From: Puniceicoccaceae bacterium
Lineage (GTDB): Bacteria > Verrucomicrobiota > Verrucomicrobiia > Opitutales > Coraliomargaritaceae
Direction of reading: 5' to 3'
NCBI GenBank assembly: GCA_022448605.1
Contig: JAKVCM010000019.1
Location: forward strand, 1 to 54,503
DNA length: 54,503 nt
Below, one piece after another: positions 1 through 8,862 of this stretch. The notes under the pieces are model-generated. The model was not told the origin of the DNA. It made no database searches and saw only the letters and a list, made by a program, of their open reading frames with translations. Position 1 is the first letter of the stretch. Each line of letters begins with the position of its first letter. Made by a program: the position numbers and the translations under genes.

Positions 1-717
1 GATGTCCTTCACGCGAGGGCTTATTTTCATTTGTGGCAGAGCGCGTGGTGCGCGCGAGAGTTGCTCTTTGGCTTGCTCGACATGGTTAGAGTAGAGGTGT
101 AAGTCGCCGAAGGTGTGGACAAACTCTTTGGCTTTTAATCCGCAGACTTGTGCGATCATCATGGTGAGCAGTGCGTAAGACGCTATGTTGAAAGGCACGC
201 CGAGAAAGATGTCGGCGCTACGTTGGTAAAGTTGACAGCTCAGTTCGCCCTTAGCCGCATAGAACTGAAAGAGGGCATGGCAAGGGGGTAGTGCCATGTC
301 TTTTACCTCGCCAGGGTTCCAGGCGCAAACCATGTGGCGACGACTGTCGGGATTTTTTTTGAGCGATTCGATGACTTCGGCTAGCTGATCGACACGCGCG
401 CCGTCGGGTGCAACCCAGTCCCGCCACTGAGCTCCGTAAACGCGGCCGAGGTTCCCGTTTTCGTCCGCCCATTCATCCCAGATACGGACTTTGTTTTCCT
501 TCAGGTAGCTGATATTTGTATCACCCTGAATAAACCAAAGTAGCTCGTGTATGATTGAGCGTAAATGGAGCTTTTTCGTGGTAAGCAGGGGAAAGTCTGG
601 CTCTAGTGAGAATCGTGCTTGTGCCCCGAAAAGAGAATAAGTGCCTGTCCCCGTACGGTCGTCACGGTAGGTGCCAGTTTCCAAAACAGTGCGAAGTAGA
701 TCGTGGTAGCTTTTCAT
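1..717 (-). CDS. thyA: Thymidylate synthase (3' end cut by window edge)
   Basis: Converts dUMP to dTMP using 5,10-methylene-tetrahydrofolate, in the cytoplasm. The reading frame is open from an ATG at 717 to base 1, giving 239 residues; about 25 C-terminal residues of the usual roughly 264 lie outside the window. Visible hallmarks are the N-terminal [12 protein letters not shown] block, the [10 protein letters not shown] stretch, the catalytic cysteine in [10 protein letters not shown], the substrate-contacting [18 protein letters not shown] region and the later [12 protein letters not shown] block. All are standard for ThyA and unlike flavin-dependent ThyX. No Shine-Dalgarno sequence is seen before the start. 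A dihydrofolate reductase gene often follows thyA and could lie just outside the window. Confidence 0.97.
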   Translation of the reverse strand, partial: MKSYHDLLRTVLETGTYRDDRTGTGTYSLFGAQARFSLEPDFPLLTTKKLHLRSIIHELLWFIQGDTNISYLKENKVRIWDEWADENGNLGRVYGAQWRDWVAPDGARVDQLAEVIESLKKNPDSRRHMVCAWNPGEVKDMALPPCHALFQFYAAKGELSCQLYQRSADIFLGVPFNIASYALLTMMIAQVCGLKAKEFVHTFGDLHLYSNHVEQAKEQLSRAPRALPQMKISPRVKDI

Positions 718-844
718 ATTAGATGTTGTGATCCTTTAGTAATCTATACGCCTGTCAATCCAGTGCAGATTGAAATTGGAAGCTCGCTTCGCGGGACCGT
801 TTTTTCTACATGGGTAGATAGAAGTTGGGGAGGTAATATTACAC

Positions 845-1210
845 TTAGCTGCGGATCACCAATTCCTTGATTTTATTGCAATGCTCTAATGACTGAACTT
901 TTTTTAACACCGAGCTTTTCATGAACTGCAACTCAGAGCGTAGAGTTTGATTTGTTACTGAAACGATCAGAGTGTGCTCATCTTTAATTCTTACAGGGTG
1001 GCAACGTTCACAGAGTCTTGGACCAAAGATTTTTTCCCAATTTTCGACCAAGCTACGCTCAGGGCTAGGTTTCTCTAATTTGTATTGTTCTTGAAGCACC
1101 ACCAGCAAGTTATCGAGAAGCGCGGGTTCGCGCCGAGAAGATGTGCTCACAGTGTGTGGCAGGCCACGGAAGTCGGCGATGACATCCTCGATGCTTTTAG
1201 AAAATTTCAC
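845..1210 (-). CDS. DciA-like (DUF721) protein
   Basis: Small basic protein of the DUF721 family. Its best-known member, DciA, helps load the replicative helicase DnaB where DnaC is absent. The C-terminal part has the family pattern: a region around the WEKIFGPRLCERCHPVRI segment, then a beta-strand-rich stretch (HTLIVSVTNQTLRSELQFM) and a final helix. The frame can be extended to an ATG at 1261 (138 residues). The GTG at 1210 (122 residues) is preferred because the extra 17 residues are hydrophobic and unlike the family. Neither start has a clear ribosome binding site. The family call is moderately sure; the helicase-loading role is inferred from the family. Confidence 0.7.
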   Translation of the reverse strand: MKFSKSIEDVIADFRGLPHTVSTSSRREPALLDNLLVVLQEQYKLEKPSPERSLVENWEKIFGPRLCERCHPVRIKDEHTLIVSVTNQTLRSELQFMKSSVLKKVQSLEHCNKIKELVIRS

Positions 1211-1280
1211 TAGTAGCTTAAAAAAAGAGAAAATTAGGAGATTTTGAGATAATTGGCACAAATGTTGTTATAACTAATGT

Positions 1281-1398
1281 AGTTCTTTCAAACATTTTTC
1301 ATTTTCTCTCATGTATGGGAGTTGGGGTAAAAAATACAAAGCATAAAACAGTGTGGCGCGGGGTCTAGGGGTATTCTCCGCGTCACTTTGTTTTCTTT
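1281..1398 (+). ncRNA. Candidate small RNA, copy A of a tandem pair
   Basis: Intergenic element on the plus strand between two minus-strand genes. A TATAAC box at 1269-1274 would start a transcript near 1281. It holds a short hairpin (CTCTC 1306-1310 with GGGAG 1317-1321), an exposed GGGGTAA at 1324-1330, and a GC-rich hairpin (1357-1363 with 1376-1382). The loop of that hairpin contains TAGGGGTA, and a T-rich tract follows at 1387-1398, as in an intrinsic terminator. The same order of elements recurs in copy B about 210 bases on, which argues for a duplicated RNA rather than chance. No open frame of note is present. No known RNA family is recognised. The ends are estimates. Confidence 0.55.
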
Positions 1399-1467
1399 AC
1401 AGCAATTAGAATAGTTAATACTAATCATAAGTAAAATTATTATTTAATATCTAGGTTTACTAACTCC

Positions 1468-1495
1468 TTGCAGTTACTAACACATTTGTTATAAC
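1468..1495 (+). promoter_or_regulatory. Promoter of small RNA copy B
   Basis: TTGCAG at 1468-1473 and TATAAC at 1490-1495 are separated by 16 bases, a good match to a housekeeping sigma-70-type promoter. The sequence TTGTTATAACT around the -10 box is shared with copy A (1266-1275). Copy A's -35 region is weaker (TTGAGA with a 19-base spacer). Confidence 0.5.
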
Positions 1496-1501
1496 TTACA
1501 C

Positions 1502-1625
1502 TGATATTTACTCCCTCATGGGAGTTTGGGGTAACAAAACAAGTCCTCCTCAGATTCATCTTAGGAGGCTTAAAGTAGACAATGGTTGGCGCAGTCCTTA
1601 GGGGTAGGGACTGCGCCATTTTTTT
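1502..1625 (+). ncRNA. Candidate small RNA, copy B of a tandem pair
   Basis: Second copy, better formed than copy A. It has a perfect hairpin (CTCCC 1511-1515, loop TCAT, GGGAG 1520-1524) and an exposed GGGGTAA at 1528-1534. An extra hairpin absent from copy A pairs CCTCCT 1545-1550 with AGGAGG 1563-1568. A perfect 10-bp terminator stem follows (1588-1597 with 1608-1617) with loop TTAGGGGTAG, then seven Ts at 1619-1625. In hairpin 1, two pairing positions differ from copy A yet pairing holds. The repeated unpaired GGGGTA motifs look like interaction sites for RNA or protein. The function is unknown. Confidence 0.6.
1588..1625 (+). terminator. Rho-independent terminator of small RNA copy B
   Basis: Perfect 10-bp stem (GGCGCAGTCC / GGACTGCGCC) with a 10-base loop containing AGGGGT, followed by a run of seven T. 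Confidence 0.85.
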
Positions 1626-1696
1626 ACTTCTTTTGGCGCAAGCCGTTCGTCGCTATTTTTATTCCGACTATTTTTTCAGCTAGCAGGTATCACATA

Positions 1697-2746
1697 CTAA
1701 AGCCCAAGTTCCAATTGCTCGCTCCCTCCCTCGCTCTCTTTGAAACGCACGCCAATACCCAGCAAGCGTATGGGCTCGCCGCTGCGCCCCCATGCATCTT
1801 TCAGTAATTTGTGGAAACTCGTCAACTCTGGCTGTGGGCCTGACATCTCCGCAGTAGTGCGGCGGAAGTCGCTGAACTTTAGTTTGACCAACAGTTTAGC
1901 TATCTTTCTATCGGGCGCGTTTTTACGTAAGTCTTCAACAAGCTCGTGGTGCTGTCTGTTTAAGGCTTTGCGGCAGTCTTCCAGTGTCTCTAGGTTTGTT
2001 GTAAATGTCTGCTCATTGCTAAGGCTTTTGCGGATACGATTCGCTTCCACTGGCCGCTCGTCGATACCGCGACAAAGATCGTAGAGTTCCAGCCCGAAGC
2101 TACCAAATTCCTGAGCAAGCCAGGCTTTATCCCTAGTTTGGAGCTGAGCGCAGGTTTTGATACCGTGCTTTGCTAGACGGATTGAGCTTTTGGGGCCGAC
2201 TCCCCAAATTCGCCTCACGGAGAGTTCACTCATAAAGAGGGCGACCTTTGATGGTGCCACGACGCATTGGCCGTTTGGTTTGTTCCAATCGCTTGCGATT
2301 TTAGCGATCAATTTATTGGGTCCGATTCCCGCTGAGGCAGTTAATTCTGTATCGGATTGAATCGCAGCGCGTATTTCCTGTGCGATCTCTGAACCGGGGC
2401 GCTTCAAATGGCTCACATCAAGGTAGGCTTCGTCGAGCGAGAGTGGTTCGACCATATCGGTGTAACGGGCAAAAACTGCCCGCACAGCATTAGAGGCAGC
2501 TCTATATAGTTCGAAGCGTACTGGTACGATAACTAGTTGAGGGCAGAGCTCACGCGCTTTAAAAACGGGCATCGCTGAACGTACCCCAAATTCGCGAGCG
2601 GCATAATTGCACGTCGTCAACACGCCCCGTCCCGAAGCGCCCCCCACCGCCAATGGGCGATTCGCTAACTCGGGGCGCTCGCGCATCTCGACCGCTGCAT
2701 AAAAGCAGTCCATGTCAATGTGTATGATGCGGCGCGAGGTCTTCAT
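1697..2746 (-). CDS. dinB: DNA polymerase IV (Y-family translesion polymerase)
   Basis: Error-prone Y-family polymerase that copies past damaged bases. The 349-residue length is usual for DinB. The N-terminus carries the metal-binding IDMDCFYAAVE motif, and the second catalytic carboxylates lie in SLDEAYLDV near residue 105. The fingers/thumb region ASAGIGPNKLIAKIASDWNK follows, and a little-finger domain fills the C-terminal third. No Shine-Dalgarno sequence is seen before the ATG at 2746. LexA-type operator sequence was not recognised upstream, so SOS control cannot be claimed. Confidence 0.97.
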   Translation of the reverse strand: MKTSRRIIHIDMDCFYAAVEMRERPELANRPLAVGGASGRGVLTTCNYAAREFGVRSAMPVFKARELCPQLVIVPVRFELYRAASNAVRAVFARYTDMVEPLSLDEAYLDVSHLKRPGSEIAQEIRAAIQSDTELTASAGIGPNKLIAKIASDWNKPNGQCVVAPSKVALFMSELSVRRIWGVGPKSSIRLAKHGIKTCAQLQTRDKAWLAQEFGSFGLELYDLCRGIDERPVEANRIRKSLSNEQTFTTNLETLEDCRKALNRQHHELVEDLRKNAPDRKIAKLLVKLKFSDFRRTTAEMSGPQPELTSFHKLLKDAWGRSGEPIRLLGIGVRFKESEGGSEQLELGL

Positions 2747-2931
2747 GGATTTTTATTTATTACAATGACATGACTTTGATTTTTCAATGGGTATGTGGTG
2801 AGATTTTACACGTATTCTCTTTCTCACTTATTCTTTGATCTACTCATTTCGATTTTGGGATGGTGTCATTTAGGAATTTCATGTGCCATTAGCTCGTTAG
2901 GTTTGCTACCCTCTCAAGAGTCCAAAAGCTT

Positions 2932-2949
2932 GAAATTCATAAGAATTTC
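2932..2949. repeat. Short perfect inverted repeat upstream of rsmG
   Basis: GAAATTC and GAATTTC flank the loop ATAA, a 7-bp perfect inverted repeat in the AT-rich 2747-3015 intergenic region. It could be an operator or a minor hairpin; nothing else recognisable is seen there. Confidence 0.25.
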
Positions 2950-3015
2950 AGAACATGTTGTGTTACTAGCAGAGTAGCTATTTATCTAAATAAATTTTAA
3001 TCTCCTAGAAAACCA

Positions 3016-3681
3016 ATGGATTCGATGCGTAAACAATTTCCTCAAATTGAGGAAGCTGCATGGCTATTACTCGAAACATGGGCTGCGTATCTTAGAGAAT
3101 GGAATAATAAGATTAATCTCATCTCGCGTAGAGACATCGAGTATCTTGAGGCGCGGCATATGTCGCACTGCCTATCGATTACTAATCACCTTAAACTGAT
3201 GAGCGGTTCGCGTATCATGGATGTGGGTACTGGTGGTGGTTTTCCTGGTATCATTATGGCAATCTGCTACCCGCAGGCCCATTTCACTCTGATCGATTCA
3301 ATCGGTAAGAAGATTACCGTCGTTCAAGATCTAGTAGATAAGCTTGAACTTAAGAATGTAGAAGCTCGTCAATGCCGCGCCGAAGAGGTCAAAATGAAGT
3401 TCGACTTTATCACCGGGCGTGCAGTCAAAAATTTACCTGAATATTTTAGTTGGATCAAAGATAACGTTCGCCGGGGTGAGCGTAACTCAATTCCCAACGG
3501 AGTGCTTTATTGGAAAGGCGGTGAACTCGACGACGAATTAGCCGAACTCGGGATTCGCCCGCGAAGGACGATTTCTTTGTGTGAGACTTTCAGCGATCCA
3601 TACTTCGAACAAAAATATATCCTCCACTTTGATGCGCGCGACGTGCCGAGAGCGCGCAAGCCCAAGCAGGAAGTTCATTAA
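3016..3681 (+). CDS. rsmG: 16S rRNA (guanine527-N7) methyltransferase
   Basis: SAM-dependent enzyme that methylates G527 of 16S rRNA; loss of it is known to give low-level streptomycin resistance. The 221-residue protein has the family's [13 protein letters not shown] entry motif, the SAM-binding [16 protein letters not shown] loop near residue 70, the acidic TLIDSIGKK strand end, and the [14 protein letters not shown] catalytic-region block. It stands alone here, without the mnmG/parA/parB genes often next to it. It is followed by a convergent pseudogene. Confidence 0.95.
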   Translation: MDSMRKQFPQIEEAAWLLLETWAAYLREWNNKINLISRRDIEYLEARHMSHCLSITNHLKLMSGSRIMDVGTGGGFPGIIMAICYPQAHFTLIDSIGKKITVVQDLVDKLELKNVEARQCRAEEVKMKFDFITGRAVKNLPEYFSWIKDNVRRGERNSIPNGVLYWKGGELDDELAELGIRPRRTISLCETFSDPYFEQKYILHFDARDVPRARKPKQEVH

Positions 3682-3796
3682 AGGGGGCGTGTGAGCTTGC
3701 CGAGTATTCTTTCTTTGATTGCTGCTTTTAATAGAGGTGTTTTTAGACACAGCAAAGAAGCCATTCTTAAAAATCGATCAAGTAGATCGAACCTTG

Positions 3797-5151
3797 TTAG
3801 ACTTGTTCCATCTGCTCGACGGGCACCCATCGCTTCGCGTAGCCTGGACCCTATGAGTCACTCACCGCGATTTCATTGGTCGCTTTGTTATAGCCGATAA
3901 TCATACACGCGTGTGCTGACATAAAGTCTTTGCGCAAATTAATACTGCGTGCCTCGGTCTTACTTCGGTCTTTCCATGCCTCCCAATCGTTGACACTTCG
4001 CCGTTCAATTGTGCGATTATTGACAAAGCTGTTGTAATCATGGTGAGAGAACATTGTCCAAATAATCGGAAGACCCTCATCTATGTATTTTTTATCGTGC
4101 GTAATTTAATCTCGCCGCTGACTTCTTTCATTGAGCGGTTTTGCGAGCCTACGTAGCCATCGACTGCATCGATAATACTCGCTAGCGAAGTGCCACCGCC
4201 AACCTGCGTCTGTCCAGCCATTGCAAGGATGCATATGTCGGAGGGGATTTGCATGTAGCGTAGGTATCGCCCAAAGGTAGCTGGGAGGCAGTATCCCTTA
4301 GGTCCCTGATCGACCATCGGTATGTTATCGATCAGCACATCACCATTTGCTTTGTTTATGATGTTCTCTGTAGTCAATCTACGCAACTCGGCGTCGGATA
4401 TTTTTTTACCGCGACCTTTATTATCAGCAGCAGAGGAGTGCATGATCTTCAGGTTGGTATACTCTCCGTCCCTAGAGGCGAGGAGAAAGGCATGTGATTT
4501 CCAGTCCCAGCGATCAATGAGTTGTTTAATGCCCCGACTTGCACCGAACTGTTGGCGATCTGGCTCGCCGAGTTGCTCGCTGAGGAGATTACGGATTTGT
4601 TCAAAGTCCCTTTCAATCGCTCGCTCCATATCACCGATTTCGCCCGCGCCTTGCGAGTTACTGAATTTGAAGTCCCCCTTGTTAGCAAAAACGATACTGA
4701 AGTGCTGCACCTTACCGTCTTCAGCGTAAAGTACGGCTGAGTAGGGTCGAGCTTGCAGTAAACGGTAGTTCGCGTGCGGATAATAACGAAAACTGCTTTG
4801 CGAGTCTGTTTTTGATTCATGCGGCCAGCTCAAGCGTTCGGCTACTGCTGCACTGGAATCGTTTCACAGGTTCGAATCAGTGAGCAAATTGATGCCAAGT
4901 AGTTCATTGAGTGCTTCATGTGCGTTTTGCTCCCTCGTTTCTTTATCTTTGATCATTTTTTGGTTCCCCTCGGCTAGCCTTGCACGATCTAGCCAAGTTA
5001 ACTGCCCATTTGCCACTTGAATTTGGATATGAGTATCATCAATAACGAGAATCTCCACCTCGATAATGATACCCTCGCGATTGGAGATTTCCACGGCATG
5101 CAGACACAGAGTGGGGATGGCCAATAAACCAGTGAGAAGAAGTCCTTTCAT
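3797..5151 (-). pseudogene. Decayed C39-like cysteine peptidase (SHD1-like N-terminus)
   Basis: One ancestral secreted peptidase is broken into three pieces. It starts at the ATG at 5151 with a signal peptide (MKGLLLTGLLAIPTLCLHA), then a small SHD1-like domain. An in-frame TGA at 4864-4866 sits where a Trp fits, and the same frame then continues into the middle domain. The catalytic Cys lies in a QGPKGYCLPATF context. A frameshift at an A6 run (bases 4088-4093 on the plus strand) ends that frame at TAG 4081. The minus-one frame continues as YIDEGLPIIWTMF through the His in FMSAHACMIIGYN to SDS. A TAG at 3851-3853 again sits where Trp is expected, and a tail GPGYAKRWVPVEQMEQV ends at TAA 3797. 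Three independent lesions support a pseudogene. Confidence 0.8.
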
Positions 5152-5261
5152 TGATCAGAAACTATGTAGTGACGGTCCCTCGACCAGTTTTATCTTTATT
5201 AATATCTTTGCTCGCTCCTAGGCTTGATCGGGCTACCTTTAAAAATCTTATCATTTACCCT

Positions 5262-6542
5262 ATGAGTCAAAGTACAAACACCACCCGAAATCCTTGGTCA
5301 TGGGTGCCTTCAGGATATTTCGCCGAGGGTATTCCTTATGTCATGATCACTTGGGTCGCGGCGACTATGTTTAAAGACCTTGGGCACTCAGACACTGAGA
5401 TCACTTTCTGGGTGGGCAACATTACTCTGATGTGGTCGCTGAAGCCGCTTTGGGCCGCTTTTCTTGATATGTTTAAGACAAAGAAGTGGATTGTCTTGGT
5501 GATGGAATTTGGGATGGTGAGTTTGTTGGCCTTAGTTGGTTTTTGTTTGCCGATGTCGTGCTACTTCCTGATTTCGATAGCGGTGTTGTGGATGATGGCA
5601 TTCGCTTCGGCGACGCAGGATATCTGTGTGGATGGTATCTACATCACGAGCTTAAACAAGAAAGAGCAGGCCAAGTATGTAGGTATACAAGGGGTATTCT
5701 GGAATCTTGGGCGTATTTTTTCGATGGCCTTCATCGTCTATGTCGCGAGTCATTTCGGGGAGGGAGAAAGATCTTCCTGGACGATCGCTTGGTGCGTGGC
5801 AGCAGCCGTGATGTCGGCTTTGGCTGGCTACCATATCTTTTTCTTACCCAGGGGCTCAGTGGTGGATCGCCCTAAAAGTATTAAAGAAGCGCGAGTCACT
5901 TTCGTTGATGCGTGGATTGATTTCTTCCGTAAGCCTCAAATCTGGGGCATGCTAGCCTTTGTCTTTCTATTTCGAAGTGGAGAGGGTTTGTTATTAGGCG
6001 TGGGGCATTTGTTTCTGCAAGCTGATTCAGAGTTGGGTGGCATTGGATTATCCCTTGCTCAGAAGAGTATTATCGATGGCACGGTGAGTACGGTGGTGAG
6101 TCTGGCGGGTGGTATCCTTGGAGGAATGTTTATCTCTAAATACGGGCTGAAGAAGACACTCTTTACCATGGCGATTTGTCTCAACCTGCCGAACTTGACT
6201 TATGTCTATCTCGCATTTGCGACTCAGGGTGGTGAGCCTGTAACACTCTGGACCGTGGGGTCATTGGTCACGATCGAGAAGTTTTTCTATAGTTTTGGAT
6301 TTATCGCGAACATGCTCTATATGATGCAACAGATCAGTCCTGGGAAGTATCATATGACGCATTATGCCTTCTGCACGGCAATCATGAATCTTGTGCTTTG
6401 GCCGACGACTGCAGTGAGTGGATTTTTGGCTGATTATCTCGGATACCTGACTTTCTTTATCATCGTCATGCTTGCCACAATCCCTTCGTTCTTAGCGGCT
6501 TGGTATGCGCCGTTTCCACGCAGTGAAGACGAACTGAAATAG
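5262..6542 (+). CDS. MFS transporter, AmpG-like
   Basis: Inner-membrane permease of the major facilitator superfamily. The frame is open from a TTG at 5151, but the ATG at 5262 (426 residues) gives the natural N-terminus: a short polar lead and then the first helix at WVPSGYFAEGIPYVMI. About twelve hydrophobic segments are visible. The SATQDICVDGIYI segment after helix 4 resembles the SATQDIAxDA motif of AmpG muropeptide permeases and related acetyl-CoA transporters. The substrate is not certain; a sugar or muropeptide is an inference from that similarity. It is divergent from the peptidase pseudogene, with about 110 bases between the starts. Confidence 0.75.
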   Translation: MSQSTNTTRNPWSWVPSGYFAEGIPYVMITWVAATMFKDLGHSDTEITFWVGNITLMWSLKPLWAAFLDMFKTKKWIVLVMEFGMVSLLALVGFCLPMSCYFLISIAVLWMMAFASATQDICVDGIYITSLNKKEQAKYVGIQGVFWNLGRIFSMAFIVYVASHFGEGERSSWTIAWCVAAAVMSALAGYHIFFLPRGSVVDRPKSIKEARVTFVDAWIDFFRKPQIWGMLAFVFLFRSGEGLLLGVGHLFLQADSELGGIGLSLAQKSIIDGTVSTVVSLAGGILGGMFISKYGLKKTLFTMAICLNLPNLTYVYLAFATQGGEPVTLWTVGSLVTIEKFFYSFGFIANMLYMMQQISPGKYHMTHYAFCTAIMNLVLWPTTAVSGFLADYLGYLTFFIIVMLATIPSFLAAWYAPFPRSEDELK

Positions 6543-6581
6543 CTATTTGCGAACTTCTCTTGAGCGGGCTAGATAGTATTA

Positions 6582-7646
6582 GTGAAAGAGTTCAAACTAG
6601 ATTTTACAGATGACTGGGAGGAAGGCTCGCCATCAGTCGATGCGCCTTCTCTCATAATTGAGGAGGCCGGAGAGCTATTGAATCTTAAGAGTAATCTCGA
6701 GCAGAAACATAACTTTGGTTCAGTCGGTCTAGTTAATTGTCCGATCGCCTATGATCCTCTTCGGCGGATAGCCTTTCGTTATATCTGCCCTTCCGGCTTT
6801 AGGAAGGAGGACTTTAGCCAACTGCGTGCTTTCTCGTTGGATCGCGGCGAGTCGTTTTCTTTATTTGAACTACCTTTGAATCATTGGATACTTTGGTTAC
6901 TTGAGTGGGTAGCATCCGCTGATCATAAAAGTGGTCAACTCTTTGGTCTGCATGCCGCAGATCGTTCAGTTAACGAACAAATCGTAATCGACCATCGGCT
7001 CTTTATGTATAAGCCTAACGAGTCGCGATTACGCCTGCGACCGATTTGTCGTGACGCATACAAGCCACTAGCCTTCAGTCGCCAACGAGCTGAGCTGGTT
7101 TTCGCGGGTGCAGAAGGTATCTATTTACTTGGTTTGGAGGGGAATCTTAAGTTAACTGTTTCACCAGATATTGTCGCAGGCGGTCAAGGTGCTTCTTTTC
7201 ATCCTTCAGGTGATGCTCAAATCGTGGTAGGCGGTGACGGATTGCATCTCTGGAATCTGAATACGAATCATTGTCAACAGCTGACTTCTAAGGGCCGTCA
7301 TCCTGTTTGGTCTATGGATGGTAAAGGTGTTTGGTATCGAGAGAGTAGTGCGGATCTACATTATTATGATTTCGCGAGCGACGAGGCACATCGAGTCATT
7401 GGAATACCAAAACAACGTCACCCAGATTTTTGGCATGCGCGACCCGTTTGTCTTTCTAGGGATGGCCGCTACCTTGCTACTTCGCTGACTGAAAAGATGC
7501 TACGTGGTGTTAGTAAAAAAAATACTTCTACGGGTGCGCGCGAGCGGGTATACTTGTATAATCACCAATTGATCGTGCTAGATTTAAAGGAGAAATCGTA
7601 TTGGAGCCGTCAGGGCTTCGCTGATCAACTTTGTTGGACGGAGTAA
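6582..7646 (+). CDS. Beta-propeller-like protein of unknown function
   Basis: 354 residues, GTG start, 39 bases after the MFS gene. No signal peptide or membrane helix is seen, so it is probably cytoplasmic. The C-terminal two thirds show repeated strand-rich units with WD40/TolB-like phrases, for example ASFHPSGDAQIVVGGDGLHL, HPVWSMDGKGVWY and PVCLSRDGRYLATSL, which suggests a beta-propeller. The first 80 residues are not recognised. The close spacing and same direction suggest co-transcription with the transporter, but no function follows from that. Confidence 0.6.
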   Translation: MKEFKLDFTDDWEEGSPSVDAPSLIIEEAGELLNLKSNLEQKHNFGSVGLVNCPIAYDPLRRIAFRYICPSGFRKEDFSQLRAFSLDRGESFSLFELPLNHWILWLLEWVASADHKSGQLFGLHAADRSVNEQIVIDHRLFMYKPNESRLRLRPICRDAYKPLAFSRQRAELVFAGAEGIYLLGLEGNLKLTVSPDIVAGGQGASFHPSGDAQIVVGGDGLHLWNLNTNHCQQLTSKGRHPVWSMDGKGVWYRESSADLHYYDFASDEAHRVIGIPKQRHPDFWHARPVCLSRDGRYLATSLTEKMLRGVSKKNTSTGARERVYLYNHQLIVLDLKEKSYWSRQGFADQLCWTE

Positions 7647-7702
7647 AGTAGAGCACTCTTCCTGAATATAGTCTGTGTTGGGTAATACTTGCGAAACTGG
7701 AT

Positions 7703-8857
7703 CTAACTTAGCAATTTCGCTCCATCTCCTGCTCGGGTGTGAAAGATCGATGGCTCTAGACCGTGCTTAGCTTTGAAGGCTTCGGCGATGACATCGGCTT
7801 GGGCTTGCTCAAAATTATTATCTGCTAGTGCCATAACAGCACCGCCAAAGCCACCACCGGTTAGGCGCGCACCATAAACGTTAGGCTGGAGCTTGAGTAG
7901 TTCGACCAGTGTATCCAGCTCCTCGATACTATTTTCAAAATTAACGCGAGAGCTCTCGTGTGACTGGTTTAAATATACGCCGACGGCTTTGAGGTCGTCA
8001 TTTGCTAAAGCAAGTTCGACCGAACGTACGCGGGCGTTTTCACCGACGATGTGGGCGGCGCGGAGGAAGATGAGCTCGTCGAGATTGTGCTTTGAGGCCA
8101 CTAACTGTTCTTCGCTAATCTCACAGAGGGTTTTTGCTTCAGGATAGTCAGCCTGTAGCTGTGTTAATGCGTCATGACACTCTCTGAAACGATCTGCGTA
8201 CGCGGAATCAATGAGCGCGTGTTTTTTGTTTGAATTAAAAATCCAAAAGTGCGCGCCGCGAGGCATTGGTTCGGTAACGAAGGTCTCGGTCGCGCAATCA
8301 ATCTTGACTAGATGGTCGGCTTTTCCGAAGGCTGAGACGCCTTGGTCAAGAATACCGCAGGGCATGCCGACGAATTCGTTTTCTGCCTTACGCCCAATGC
8401 GCGCAAAGCCAGCAGTATCTGTTTCAAAGCCGTAAAGGGCGGCAAGCGCTTTGGCTGTCGCTAATTCAAAGGCGGCACTGCTACTCATACCTGCGCCCGA
8501 GGGGAGTGTGCTGGTCACAGCCATGTTGTAGCCAGTCGGCGTGGCCATGCCGAGATCGGCCATTACCTTTGTCACGCCAATCGGATAGTTTGCCCACGAA
8601 GCTGCGCCCTTCACAGCTTTGTAATTGCCAAGAGGGATTTTAACCAAATCGCCTGCGTCGCTCACGATGCGAATCATTGCATCATCGCGTAGACTTACGG
8701 CCACTGTGATTCCTTCCGTCACGGCGGCACCCATTACCAGGCCTCCATTGTAGTCAGTGTGGTTGCCGATAAACTCGATTCGTCCAGGTGCGAATGCGTA
8801 GTGCACGGGCTTGCGAGAGAAGTGCTTTTGATGCAGCTCGAGAGTGGGTTTGTGCAT
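7703..8857 (-). CDS. galK: Galactokinase
   Basis: GHMP kinase that phosphorylates galactose at C1, the first step of the Leloir pathway. The signature GRIEFIGNHTDYNGG lies near residue 25, the ATP-binding LPSGAGMSSSAAFE near 120, and the C-terminal GHMP motif ARLTGGGFGGAV near 330. The ATG at 8857 (384 residues) is chosen over an upstream in-frame start at 8881 because it begins 5 bases after the glnS stop and matches the family's length. The tight spacing implies an operon with glnS. No galT, galE or galM is in the window. Confidence 0.96.
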   Translation of the reverse strand: MHKPTLELHQKHFSRKPVHYAFAPGRIEFIGNHTDYNGGLVMGAAVTEGITVAVSLRDDAMIRIVSDAGDLVKIPLGNYKAVKGAASWANYPIGVTKVMADLGMATPTGYNMAVTSTLPSGAGMSSSAAFELATAKALAALYGFETDTAGFARIGRKAENEFVGMPCGILDQGVSAFGKADHLVKIDCATETFVTEPMPRGAHFWIFNSNKKHALIDSAYADRFRECHDALTQLQADYPEAKTLCEISEEQLVASKHNLDELIFLRAAHIVGENARVRSVELALANDDLKAVGVYLNQSHESSRVNFENSIEELDTLVELLKLQPNVYGARLTGGGFGGAVMALADNNFEQAQADVIAEAFKAKHGLEPSIFHTRAGDGAKLLS

Positions 8858-8862
8858 GGCGT

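Noticed and set aside
1586..1807. 73-residue plus-strand ORF at the small RNA terminator
   Set aside because: It begins inside the terminator stem of small RNA copy B and runs into the 3' end of dinB on the other strand; it looks like a shadow.
2795..2977. 60-residue plus-strand ORF before rsmG
   Set aside because: AT-rich intergenic frame with no family resemblance or ribosome binding site.
3691..3900. 69-residue plus-strand ORF
   Set aside because: It runs antisense over the end of the C39-like pseudogene and has low-quality composition.
4449..4820. 123-residue minus-strand ORF
   Set aside because: It overlaps the C39-like pseudogene body in another frame and lacks domain features; the main frame carries the conserved motifs.
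3797..5151. TGA/TAG recoding as Trp or another amino acid
   Set aside because: Other genes in the window end normally at TGA and TAG, and a frameshift is also present, so decay explains the stops better than recoding.
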